A DNA stretch of 20,028 bases, taken from positions 1 to 20,028 of the forward strand of contig CAMPGR010000064.1 in NCBI GenBank assembly GCA_946885605.1, given 5' to 3'. Position 1 is the stretch's first letter. The number at the start of each line of letters is the position of its first letter. Shown here in pieces: positions 10,147 to 17,512 of the stretch. The notes beneath the pieces are model-generated. The model worked only from the letters and a program-made list of their open reading frames with translations. It was not told the origin of the DNA and searched no databases. This stretch comes from an uncultured Pseudomonadota bacterium. GTDB lineage: Bacteria > Pseudomonadota > Gammaproteobacteria > Burkholderiales > SG8-41. The position numbers and the translations under genes were made by a program.

Positions 10147-10174
10147 AACCGGAAGTTCGGCCTTGCGCTAGAAT
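10145..10174 (+). promoter_or_regulatory. Probable promoter of the hyf-like operon
   Basis: TTAACC at 10145-10150 (4/6 to the -35), an 18-nt spacer and TAGAAT at 10169-10174 (5/6 to the -10). Transcription would begin near 10181, giving a leader of about 77 nt before hyfB at 10258. The leader includes a T-rich patch (10209-10218). I see no strong Shine-Dalgarno site before hyfB and no RpoN-type -24/-12 box of the kind that drives E. coli formate hydrogenlyase. Confidence 0.5.
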
Positions 10175-10257
10175 AACGCGCCGTTCTTCTGCGCTTCTCC
10201 CGGCGGGTTCTTTTTTTCCCGCTGCGGTCAGTCAGCGAAAACGCCAACAAGACTTAC

Positions 10258-12273
10258 ATGGATCTTTCATCATTGCAGCCCGTCGGGGTTGCCGTCGTTC
10301 TGGCGGCCACCTGGATCGGGCTGGGCGGCGTTGCGCTGGCTTGCTCGCGGAATCCGCGCATCGCTACGGAATGGGTGTTTCCCGCCGGCGCGGCGGTCGC
10401 ACTCACGCTCGCGCTGACCGGACTGTGGGCGATCGGCGCGCCGCCGAGCGCGCTCGTGTTGCCCGCGGGGCTGCCCGACCTGCCGTTCCACGTGCGCGCC
10501 GATCCGCTCTCGGGGTTCTTCCTCCTCCTGCTGGGCGGCGTCTCCTTCGGCATCTCGCTTTTTTCGGTCGGTTATTTCCGCGGGAGCGATGGTGCGCAGC
10601 CGCTCGGACTGCTGGGCTTCACGTATCACGTCTTCCTCGCCAGCATGGCGCTCGTGCTGATCGCCGACGACGCGTATCTCTTCATGGTGGCGTGGGAGAC
10701 GATGGCGCTTTCGTCGTACTTCCTCGTGGCGACCGAGCATCGCAGCGAGCAGAATCGTCGTGCCGGATTCCTCTATCTGCTGATCGCGCATCTGGGGGCA
10801 ATCGGGATACTGCTGAGCTTCGGCGTGCTGCACGGCGGGCTCGGTGACTACACGTTCGACGCCTTGCGCCGCGCGGAGCTTACGCCTTTCTGGGCGAGCG
10901 TCGCGTTCGGGCTCGCCTTCTTCGGCTTCGGGGCCAAAGCGGGGATGCTGCCGCTCCACGCCTGGCTGCCGGAAGCCCATCCGGCAGCGCCGTCGCCCGT
11001 GTCCGCGCTCATGTCGGGCGTTATGCTGAAGACGGCGATCTACGGCATGGTGCGCCTCATCTACGACCTGATCGGCGGCATCCGTTGGGAGTGGGGCCTC
11101 ACGGTGCTCCTCTTCGGCGCGGCGACCGCGCTCTTCGGCATCCTCTTCGCCCTGATGCAGCACGATCTGAAGCGCCTGCTCGCGTATTCCTCCGTGGAGA
11201 ACGTCGGCATCATCCTGATCGGGATCGGCCTTTCGATGGTGTTCATCGCGAGCGGGCACCCGGCGGCCGGTGTGTTGGGGTTGATTGCAGCGCTCTATCA
11301 CGCGCTCAACCATGCGGCATACAAGGGTCTCCTCTTTCTCGGCGCCGGCGCCGTCCTGCACTCCACCGGCCTTCGGAACATGAACCACATGGGCGGGCTC
11401 ATCCGCTACATGCCGCACACCGCGGTGTACTTTCTCGTGGGCGCGCTCGCGATCTCGGCGTTGCCGCCGTTGAACGGCTTCGTTTCCGAGTGGCTCACGT
11501 TCCAGGCCTCGCTGCAGGCGCCGATGCTCGAGAGCAGCGTCGTGCGAAGCCTCGTGCCGATCGTGGCCGCCGTGCTTGCGCTCTCGGGCGCGCTCACCGG
11601 CATGTGTTTCGTGAAAGTGTACGGTGTGGCATTTCTCGGGCAGCATCGCCTCGTGACGGACGAGAAGCCCCACGACGCCGACTTGTGGCAGCGAGCGGGC
11701 ATGCTGTGGCTCGCGCTGGGCTGCGTTGCGCTCGGGTTGCTGCCCGTCTTCGTGCTGCGCCAGCTCAGCGCGGTGAGCGAAGCGCTGATACACGTCGGGC
11801 TTCCGCAAGAGGCATTGCATTCGGGATGGTTGTGGCTCGTGCCCACGTCCGGGACGCAGGCGAGCTACAGCCCGGTCGTCTTCCTGCTCGTGATCGCGGC
11901 CGCGGTCGGGCTGACGTTTCTCATGGTGCGCCAGTTTTATCACGGCAGGCTGCGGCGCGCCGATCCCTGGGACTGCGGCTACCCGGAGCAGAACGCACGC
12001 ATGGAGGACAGCGCCGAGGGCTTCGGCCAGCCGATCCGCCACATCTTTGCGCCGGTTTACCGCATCCGCCGCGAGATCCCGCGTCCCGACGATCCGAAGC
12101 CTGTATTCCGGCAGGAGGTCGATGACCGGCACTGGCATGCGCTCTATCTGCCCATCGCGCGCTTCACCGAGTTTCTCTCGAGCCAAGTGGGCAAGCTGCA
12201 GCAGGGACGGATCTCCGTGTACCTGCTCTACAGTTTTCTCACCCTGATCGCGTTGCTGGTGTTCGCGCGATGA
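10258..12273 (+). CDS. hyfB: HyfB-like antiporter subunit of an Ehr/hydrogenase-4-like membrane complex
   Basis: This 671-aa polytopic protein (about 14-16 membrane segments) belongs to the NuoL/M/N-Mrp antiporter family and has the length of E. coli HyfB (about 672). Ion-channel residues are present: Glu147 in MVAWETMALSSYF, Lys227 in FGFGAKAGMLPLHAWLPEAHP, Lys258 in SGVMLKTAIYG, the KRLLAYSS loop, and the lysine in NHAAYKGLLFLGAG. The C-terminal extension with WDCGYPEQNARMEDSAEGFGQPIRHIF and a last membrane helix (SVYLLYSFLTLIALLVF) is diagnostic of HyfB/HycC rather than NuoL. Its role is proton or sodium translocation driven by the peripheral arm. It is the first gene of a six-gene operon and overlaps hyfC by 4 bp (ATGA). 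Confidence 0.92.
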   Translation: MDLSSLQPVGVAVVLAATWIGLGGVALACSRNPRIATEWVFPAGAAVALTLALTGLWAIGAPPSALVLPAGLPDLPFHVRADPLSGFFLLLLGGVSFGISLFSVGYFRGSDGAQPLGLLGFTYHVFLASMALVLIADDAYLFMVAWETMALSSYFLVATEHRSEQNRRAGFLYLLIAHLGAIGILLSFGVLHGGLGDYTFDALRRAELTPFWASVAFGLAFFGFGAKAGMLPLHAWLPEAHPAAPSPVSALMSGVMLKTAIYGMVRLIYDLIGGIRWEWGLTVLLFGAATALFGILFALMQHDLKRLLAYSSVENVGIILIGIGLSMVFIASGHPAAGVLGLIAALYHALNHAAYKGLLFLGAGAVLHSTGLRNMNHMGGLIRYMPHTAVYFLVGALAISALPPLNGFVSEWLTFQASLQAPMLESSVVRSLVPIVAAVLALSGALTGMCFVKVYGVAFLGQHRLVTDEKPHDADLWQRAGMLWLALGCVALGLLPVFVLRQLSAVSEALIHVGLPQEALHSGWLWLVPTSGTQASYSPVVFLLVIAAAVGLTFLMVRQFYHGRLRRADPWDCGYPEQNARMEDSAEGFGQPIRHIFAPVYRIRREIPRPDDPKPVFRQEVDDRHWHALYLPIARFTEFLSSQVGKLQQGRISVYLLYSFLTLIALLVFAR

Positions 12274-13220
12274 ATCAGGCGAGCGGCATCGCGTTCCAGG
12301 TTCTCCAGTCGGTGCTGGTGGTGCTGATTGCGCCGCTCGTGCTCGGCTGGGTGAACCAGTGCCGCGCGTGGCTGCAGAACCGCAGCGGCCCCGGCATCTG
12401 GCAACCCTACCGCGTGCTCCACAAGCTCTTCCACAAGGAAGCGGTGCTCGCGCATACGGCATCACCGCTTTTTCGCGCGACGCCCTACGTACTGTTCGGC
12501 TGCATGTGGCTTGCGGTCGGTATCGTGCCGGTGGTCGCGACGTCGCTCCCGTTCGCGCCGGCGGCGGACGTGATCGCGCTCGTGGGGCTTTTCGCGCTCG
12601 CGCGGGTCTTCATCGCCCTCGCCGGCATGGACGTCGGCACCGCCTTCGGGACGCTCGGCGCGCGCCGCGAGATGATGATCGGCTTTCTCGCCGAGCCCGC
12701 GATGCTGATGACGCTGTTCACCGCCTCGCTCATCAGCCATTCCACCTCGCTCGTCACGATCGTCGAAACACTCGGCCAGCGCGAATTCCTGATCTATCCC
12801 AGCATGGCGTTCGCGGCCGTTGCGTTCGTGATGGTGCTGCTCGCGGAGAACGCGCGCATCCCGATCGACAATCCTTCGACCCACCTCGAGCTCACCATGA
12901 TCCACGAGGCGATGATCCTCGAGTACTCGGCGCGGCATCTCGCGCTGGTGGAGTGGGCGTCCAGCCTCAAGCTCACCGCGTATATCACGATAGGGATCGC
13001 GATGTTCGCGCCGTGGGGCATTGCGCGGGCGGGCGACTGGACCGGCGTGCCGATCGCGCTCGCCGCGCTGGTGCTGAAGCTCGCGCTCGCGGGCTTCGGG
13101 CTCGCGCTCCTCGAGACGGTTTCGGCAAAGATGCGCATTTTCCGCGCGCCGGAGTTTCTCGGGACCGCGTTCCTGCTCGCGACGCTGGGCATGCTGACGC
13201 ACTTCGTGCTGGAGACCTGA
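12270..13220 (+). CDS. hyfC: HyfC-like membrane subunit (NuoH homologue)
   Basis: This 316-aa NuoH/HycD-type protein has about eight membrane segments and anchors the peripheral redox arm to the pump modules. Typical features are GWVNQCRAWLQNRSGPGIWQPYRVLHKLFHKE near residues 23-57, the charged loop AENARIPIDNPSTHLELTMIHEAMILEYSARHLAL that is the hallmark of the family (compare the Glu-rich NuoH quinone loop), and a C-terminal VSAKMRIFRAPEFLGTAFLL. Its length equals E. coli HyfC (about 315). The ATG overlaps the hyfB stop, and GGAG near its own 3' end serves hyfE. Confidence 0.92.
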   Translation: MNQASGIAFQVLQSVLVVLIAPLVLGWVNQCRAWLQNRSGPGIWQPYRVLHKLFHKEAVLAHTASPLFRATPYVLFGCMWLAVGIVPVVATSLPFAPAADVIALVGLFALARVFIALAGMDVGTAFGTLGARREMMIGFLAEPAMLMTLFTASLISHSTSLVTIVETLGQREFLIYPSMAFAAVAFVMVLLAENARIPIDNPSTHLELTMIHEAMILEYSARHLALVEWASSLKLTAYITIGIAMFAPWGIARAGDWTGVPIALAALVLKLALAGFGLALLETVSAKMRIFRAPEFLGTAFLLATLGMLTHFVLET

Positions 13221-13221
13221 A

Positions 13222-13884
13222 ATGGCTCAGTCGCTCTCCGGCCAGCTCATCAACCTCTTCGCGGCGCTGCTGCTCCTGCTCGCGTTCGCCATGCTGACGC
13301 AGCGGCGGATCCTTTCGCTCATCAAGCTCTTCGCGCTGCAGGGCTTCGTGCTGATGCTCTCCACGGCGGTGGTGGCGTACTCGACGCAGCAGACGCATCT
13401 CTACGTCTCCGCGGCGGTCACGCTCGTGCTCAAGGTGCTCGCGCTGCCCTGGTTCCTGCACTGGCTGATCGACAAGCTCAATGTGCGCTGGGACATCGAG
13501 TCGGTCGTCAACATACCCGTGCAGATGCTGATCGGCATCGCGCTCGTCATCTTCGCCTTCAATCTCGCCGCGCCGATTTCGGAGATGGCCGGAACGATCA
13601 CGAAGAGCGCGCTCGGCATCGCGATCGCGACCATCCTGCTCTCGTTCCTCATGATGATCACGCGGCGGAAGGCCGTTTCGCAGGTGATCGGCTTCCTCGC
13701 GATGGAGAACGGGCTTTTCTTCGCGGCGACGTCGGCCACCTACGGCATGCCCATGGTGGTCGAGCTCGGCATTCTCTTCGACGTGCTGGTCGCCGCGCTC
13801 ATCTTCGGGGTGTTCTTCTTCCACATCCGGGAGACCTTCGAGAGCCTCGACATCCACCATCTCGAGAAGCTGAAGGAACGCTGA
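13222..13884 (+). CDS. hyfE: HyfE-like membrane subunit
   Basis: This 220-aa protein is predicted to have six to seven membrane segments, and matches E. coli HyfE (about 216 aa) in length and order. The C-terminal half resembles NuoK (IGFLAMENGLFFAATSATYGMPMVVELGILFDVLVAALIFGVFFF, with glutamates in membrane segments that normally line the proton path). A GGAG stands 7 nt before the ATG inside the hyfC end. The stop is part of TGATG (13882-13886), so a potential start codon touches the stop, but that frame ends after 26 codons inside repeat sequence. Confidence 0.9.
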   Translation: MAQSLSGQLINLFAALLLLLAFAMLTQRRILSLIKLFALQGFVLMLSTAVVAYSTQQTHLYVSAAVTLVLKVLALPWFLHWLIDKLNVRWDIESVVNIPVQMLIGIALVIFAFNLAAPISEMAGTITKSALGIAIATILLSFLMMITRRKAVSQVIGFLAMENGLFFAATSATYGMPMVVELGILFDVLVAALIFGVFFFHIRETFESLDIHHLEKLKER

Positions 13885-13905
13885 TGAGCCTGTCGCTCAT
13901 TCCCG

Positions 13906-13948
13906 CACCCCCGGCCCCTCTCCCTGCCAAGGAGAGGGGAGATTCGAG
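13906..13948. repeat. Second copy of the palindromic repeat, between hyfE and hyfF
   Basis: CACCCCCGGCCCCTCTCCC (13906-13924) is followed by GGAGAGGGGAGATTCGAG (13931-13948). CCCCTCTCC at 13915-13923 and GGAGAGGGG at 13931-13939 form a perfect 9-bp stem with a 7-nt loop. The blocks CCCCTCTCCC and GGAGATTCGAG are shared with the element inside dnaE. In the operon transcript this would make a stable hairpin between hyfE and hyfF. Confidence 0.75.
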
Positions 13949-13954
13949 GCGCGC

Positions 13955-13969
13955 ATGGATCTGATCCAT
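13955..13969. repeat. 15-bp perfect inverted repeat upstream of hyfF
   Basis: ATGGATC-T-GATCCAT: 7-bp arms around a single base, between the repeat element and the hyfF ribosome site (AGGAA at 13976-13980). It could be part of the inserted element's flank, a protein-binding site, or chance. The arms are too close for a normal RNA hairpin. Confidence 0.45.
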
Positions 13970-13986
13970 TTGCGCAGGAATTCGTA

Positions 13987-15435
13987 ATGGAACTGCTCTT
14001 AGTACTCGGTATTCCGTTCGCAGGCGGCATCGCGCTCGCCTTCTGGGGCCATCGCTCGTTCGCGCCCGAGTTGAACAGCGCCGTGAGTCTCGCGACGTTC
14101 GCGGCGTCCGCGGTGCTCACCGCGCGCATCATCACCGACGGCCCCACCCTCGTGTGGGAGGAGAATTTCTTCGTCGACCCGTTCAACGTGTTCCTCGTTG
14201 CGCTGACCGCCTTCGTCGCGTTCACCACGTCGCTCTTCAGCCGCCCGTACATGCGCATCGAGGCGCACATGGGCCGGCTCCCGCCGAACCGGCTGCGCCT
14301 GTACCACAGCATGTACCAGATGTTCACCTTCACCATGCTGCTTGCGCTGCTCACCAACAACGTCGGCATCCTGTGGGTGGCGATGGAGGCGGCAACGCTG
14401 ACCACAGTCCTGCTCGTGAGCCTCTATCGCACGCCCGCGAGCCTCGAAGCGGCGTGGAAGTATTTCATCTTGTGCGGCGTGGGCATCGCGCAGGCGCTCT
14501 TCGGCACGATCCTGCTTTATTTCGCCGCTGAAAAGGTGCTGGGCGCGGGCGGCACGGCGCTCCTCTGGACGCATCTCAACGACGTGAAAGCGCAGCTCGA
14601 GCCGACGGTGCTCGGGCTCGCGTTCGTTTTTCTGCTGGTGGGTTACGGCACCAAGGTGGGGCTCGCGCCGCTCCACAACTGGCTTCCGGACGCGCATGCG
14701 GAGGGCCCGACGCCGATTTCCGCGGTGCTTTCGGGCCTGCTCCTCAATGTTGCGCTCTATGCCGTCGTGCGGGCGAAAGTGCTGGTCGACGGCGCGCTCG
14801 GCACGCATTTCGCCGGCAATCTCATGATGGGATTCGGCCTTCTCTCAGTGGTGGTCGCGGCGTTCCTGCTCTCGCGGCAAAAGGACATCAAGCGGCTTTT
14901 CGCGTATTCGTCGATCGAGCACATGGGCCTCATGACCTTCGCGTTCGGAATGGGCGGGGCGCTGGCGACCTTCGCGGGGCTGCTTCACATGACGGTGCAC
15001 TCGCTCACCAAGTCGGCGATCTTCTTCGCCGTGGGCCACGCCGCTCAGAAATCCGGCACGCAGATCATGGCGGACATCCGCGGGCTCATCGAGAGCAACC
15101 CGACGATAGGCTGGGGGCTGCTCCTCGGCAGTCTCGCGATACTCGGGATGCCGCCCTTCGGCGTCTTCGCCAGCGAATTCATGCTGCTCACCGCCGCGAT
15201 GCATCAGGAACCCTGGGCCACGCCGTTCCTGCTCGGCGCGCTCGGTGTCGCCTTCGCGGCGATATTCGGCAAGGTGCAGCCCATGGTGTTCGGAACCGCA
15301 AACGTGAAGCGCCTGCCGCATCGCCCGGCGCTGATACCGGTGTTCGTGCATCTCGCGATCGTGCTGCTGCTCGGCCTCTACATTCCGCCGTACCTCGCCG
15401 AGTGGTACCGGCAGGCGGCGCAACTCATCGGATAG
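13987..15435 (+). CDS. hyfF: HyfF-like antiporter subunit (NuoM/N family)
   Basis: This 482-aa polytopic protein is the second antiporter-like subunit of the complex. Key residues are Glu134 in LWVAMEAATLTTVL, Lys223 in GYGTKVGLAPLHNWLPDAHAEGPTPISAVLSG, the QKDIKRLFAYSSIEHMGLMTF loop and HSLTKSAIFFAVGHA. It is shorter than E. coli HyfF (about 526 aa), and membrane segment 1 begins directly at MELLLVLGIPFAGGIALAFWG. AGGAA stands 6 nt before the ATG. Unlike the other gene junctions of this operon it is separated from its predecessor by 102 bp, because a palindromic repeat lies in between. Confidence 0.91.
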   Translation: MELLLVLGIPFAGGIALAFWGHRSFAPELNSAVSLATFAASAVLTARIITDGPTLVWEENFFVDPFNVFLVALTAFVAFTTSLFSRPYMRIEAHMGRLPPNRLRLYHSMYQMFTFTMLLALLTNNVGILWVAMEAATLTTVLLVSLYRTPASLEAAWKYFILCGVGIAQALFGTILLYFAAEKVLGAGGTALLWTHLNDVKAQLEPTVLGLAFVFLLVGYGTKVGLAPLHNWLPDAHAEGPTPISAVLSGLLLNVALYAVVRAKVLVDGALGTHFAGNLMMGFGLLSVVVAAFLLSRQKDIKRLFAYSSIEHMGLMTFAFGMGGALATFAGLLHMTVHSLTKSAIFFAVGHAAQKSGTQIMADIRGLIESNPTIGWGLLLGSLAILGMPPFGVFASEFMLLTAAMHQEPWATPFLLGALGVAFAAIFGKVQPMVFGTANVKRLPHRPALIPVFVHLAIVLLLGLYIPPYLAEWYRQAAQLIG

Positions 15436-15439
15436 CGCG

Positions 15440-16981
15440 ATGCGGCTCGAAGACTTTCAGCTCGACCTGAAGCCGTTGCTGGGCGCGATGCCGGTGTGGC
15501 TCGGTCGGACGGGCGCGGAGCAGTGGCGTACGGCGTGCCGTCAGGTGCGCGACAAGGGCGGGCGGCTCGTCGCACTGTGGGCGGCGGACAACAGCGACCG
15601 CGGCGCGGGCTTCGCAATCCATGCCGCACTCACCGTGCGCTCGGGATTGCTCATCGTCGCACACGCGCTCGACGGGGAGCACTATCCCGACGTGTCGGAT
15701 ATTTTCCCTTCCGCCGAGCGCATGCAGCGCGCCGTGCACGATCTCTTCGGCATCACGGCGGAGCATGCGGCAGACAACCGCAAGTGGTTGCGTCACGCTG
15801 CATGGCCGGAGAACGTGTTCCCGCTCCGCAAGTCATTCGAAGCGCGTGAGGGCTATCCCAACGGCCCCGACGGCTACCCCTTCGTCGAAGTCGGAGGTGA
15901 AGGCGTGCACGAGATTCCCGTGGGTCCGGTCCATGCGGGCACGATCGAGCCGGGGCACTTCCGCTTCTCCATCGTGGGCGAAGGGATTCTGCGCCTCGAG
16001 GAGCGGCTCGGCTACAAGCACAAGGGCATCGAAAAGCGGTTCGAGTCGATGACGCTCCCCGAAGGGGCGAAGCTCGCCGGCCGGATTTCCGGCGACTCCA
16101 CGGTGGCCTATGCGTGGGCCTACGCGATGGCGGTCGAGAGCGTGACGGACGTCGCGCCGCCGCCGCGTGCGCTGGGGCTGCGCGCGCTGCTGCTCGAGCG
16201 CGAGCGCGTCGGCCAGCACCTTTGGGACCTCGGTTTTCTCGGCAATGACGCCGGGCTTGCATTCGGGCTCGCGCAGTTTTCGCGCCTGCGCGAAGACTGG
16301 CTGCGCACGAACCACGCGCTGTTCGGCCATCGCTATCTCATGGATGCGATCGTGCCCGGCGGGTTGGCGCGTGACGTGCATCCGGAAGCCGTCGCCCACA
16401 TGCGCAGCGAAATGGAGACGGTCGAGCGTGCGGTCGCGGTGCTCAAGAACATTTACGAAGAGCACGCCGGGCTGCAGGATCGCTTCATCGGTTGCGGGCG
16501 AGTCAAGCCCGAGTTGGCTCATCGCATGGGCCTGACCGGACTCGCCGGGCGGGCGAGCGCGGTCGCATGGGACTTGCGCGTGCAGTTCCCGCCCGCGCCC
16601 TACGACGAGCTGGACGTGCGCATGGTGACGCATCACAACGGCGACGTCGCGGCGCGCGTGACGGTGCGCTTCGAGGAAATCGCGGAGTCGCTGAGGCTCA
16701 TCGATCTCATCCTTTCGGGGCTGCCGCCCGGCGATATCGCGGCGCCCATTCCCGACGCGCCGGAGAACGCCTTTGGCGTGGGCTGGGTGGAAGGCTGGCG
16801 CGGCGAGGTGTTCGTCGCGCTCGAGACGGGAAGAGCGAACCGCATCCGGCGCCTGCACCCGCACGACCCGTCGTGGCAGAACTGGCCGCTCATCGAGCGC
16901 GCGGCGCTCGGCAACATCGTTCCCGATTTCCCGCTCATCAACAAGTCGTTCAACCTGTCCTACAGCGGACACGATCTTTAG
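15440..16981 (+). CDS. hyfG: HyfG-like large subunit without NiFe ligands (NuoCD fusion homologue)
   Basis: This 513-aa protein has a NuoC-like domain (residues ~1-130, ending DLFGITAEHAADNRKWLRHAAWPENVFPLRKSF) fused to a NuoD/hydrogenase large-subunit domain (~160-513, with HFRFSIVGEGILRLEERLGYKHKGIEKRFE). The two CxxC pairs that bind nickel and iron in group 4 hydrogenases are gone. The first is R-I-Ser217-G-D-Ser220 instead of CGIC. The second is Ser507-Y-S-Gly510 at the C-terminus instead of CYSC. The chain then ends at HDL with no cleavable extension. It therefore cannot hold a NiFe centre and is not expected to make or oxidise H2. It is best placed with the 'energy-converting hydrogenase-related' (Ehr) proteins; its substrate (quinone or other) is unknown. 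hyfI follows after 8 bp. Confidence 0.93.
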   Translation: MRLEDFQLDLKPLLGAMPVWLGRTGAEQWRTACRQVRDKGGRLVALWAADNSDRGAGFAIHAALTVRSGLLIVAHALDGEHYPDVSDIFPSAERMQRAVHDLFGITAEHAADNRKWLRHAAWPENVFPLRKSFEAREGYPNGPDGYPFVEVGGEGVHEIPVGPVHAGTIEPGHFRFSIVGEGILRLEERLGYKHKGIEKRFESMTLPEGAKLAGRISGDSTVAYAWAYAMAVESVTDVAPPPRALGLRALLLERERVGQHLWDLGFLGNDAGLAFGLAQFSRLREDWLRTNHALFGHRYLMDAIVPGGLARDVHPEAVAHMRSEMETVERAVAVLKNIYEEHAGLQDRFIGCGRVKPELAHRMGLTGLAGRASAVAWDLRVQFPPAPYDELDVRMVTHHNGDVAARVTVRFEEIAESLRLIDLILSGLPPGDIAAPIPDAPENAFGVGWVEGWRGEVFVALETGRANRIRRLHPHDPSWQNWPLIERAALGNIVPDFPLINKSFNLSYSGHDL

Positions 16982-16989
16982 CGCGCGCG

Positions 16990-17505
16990 ATGTATCAATT
17001 GCTGAAACAGATTGTAAAGACGGGCATCAGGACCGAGCCTGCGCCCGAGCCGGAAGAGGCACTGCGCGTTACGGCGCAGCGGCTGCGGGCGGAAATCCTA
17101 GAGCGGTTCGCGGGCGCACTCGCGATCCGCCACGTGGACGCCGGGTCGTGCAACGGCTGCGAGCTCGAGATCAATGCGCTCAACAATCCGTACTACAACC
17201 TCGAGGGGCTCGGCATCCGGTTCGTCGCGAGTCCGCGCCACGCCGACATGCTGCTCGTGACCGGCCCGGTGTCGCGCCACATGGAGACGGCGTTGAAGCG
17301 CACCTACGAGGCCACCCCCGATCCCAAGCTCGTCGTGGCGCTGGGCGAGTGCGGGTGCACGGGCGGAGTCTTCGGCGAGAGCTACGCGAGCTGCGGGCGG
17401 GTCGCGAACGTCATCCCGGTCGACGTCGCGGTGCCGGGATGCCCGCCCACGCCACTTGCGATCATGCAGGGCATCCTGACCGCGATCGCACCGAAAAAGC
17501 CCTGA
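16990..17505 (+). CDS. hyfI: HyfI-like small subunit (NuoB homologue, [4Fe-4S] protein)
   Basis: This 171-aa NuoB/HycG-type subunit carries the cluster next to the large-subunit cavity. Cysteines in family positions are Cys54 and Cys57 (SCNGCELEI), Cys121 (GECGCTGGVFG) and Cys151 (GCPPTP), enough for one [4Fe-4S]. The CxxC spacing is the hydrogenase pattern, not the adjacent Cys-Cys pair of complex I NuoB. Two further cysteines (Cys123, Cys135) lie close by. At 171 aa it lacks the longer C-terminus of E. coli HycG/HyfI (about 250 aa). The ATG at 16990 gives the normal MYQLLKQIVKTG start. It is the last gene of the operon, ending 7 bp before the convergent hydrolase stop. Confidence 0.92.
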   Translation: MYQLLKQIVKTGIRTEPAPEPEEALRVTAQRLRAEILERFAGALAIRHVDAGSCNGCELEINALNNPYYNLEGLGIRFVASPRHADMLLVTGPVSRHMETALKRTYEATPDPKLVVALGECGCTGGVFGESYASCGRVANVIPVDVAVPGCPPTPLAIMQGILTAIAPKKP

Positions 17506-17512
17506 GGCGCGT

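Noticed and set aside
10270..12465. 731-aa open frame on the minus strand opposite hyfB
   Set aside because: Composition typical of GC-rich antisense frames, no domain, and fully opposite clearly coding membrane-protein sequence.
13884..13964. 26-codon open frame starting at the hyfE stop
   Set aside because: Most of it is repeat sequence. More likely a remnant of a former hyfF start than a gene.
10258..17505. Reading the operon as respiratory complex I (nuo)
   Set aside because: The NuoE/F/G/I/J modules are absent, the HyfB C-terminal extension is present, HyfE replaces NuoJ/K, and the small-subunit cysteine spacing is of the hydrogenase type.
15440..17505. Functional H2-producing hydrogenase 4 / formate hydrogenlyase
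   Set aside because: All four NiFe-binding cysteines are replaced, and no formate dehydrogenase or maturation genes are present in the window.
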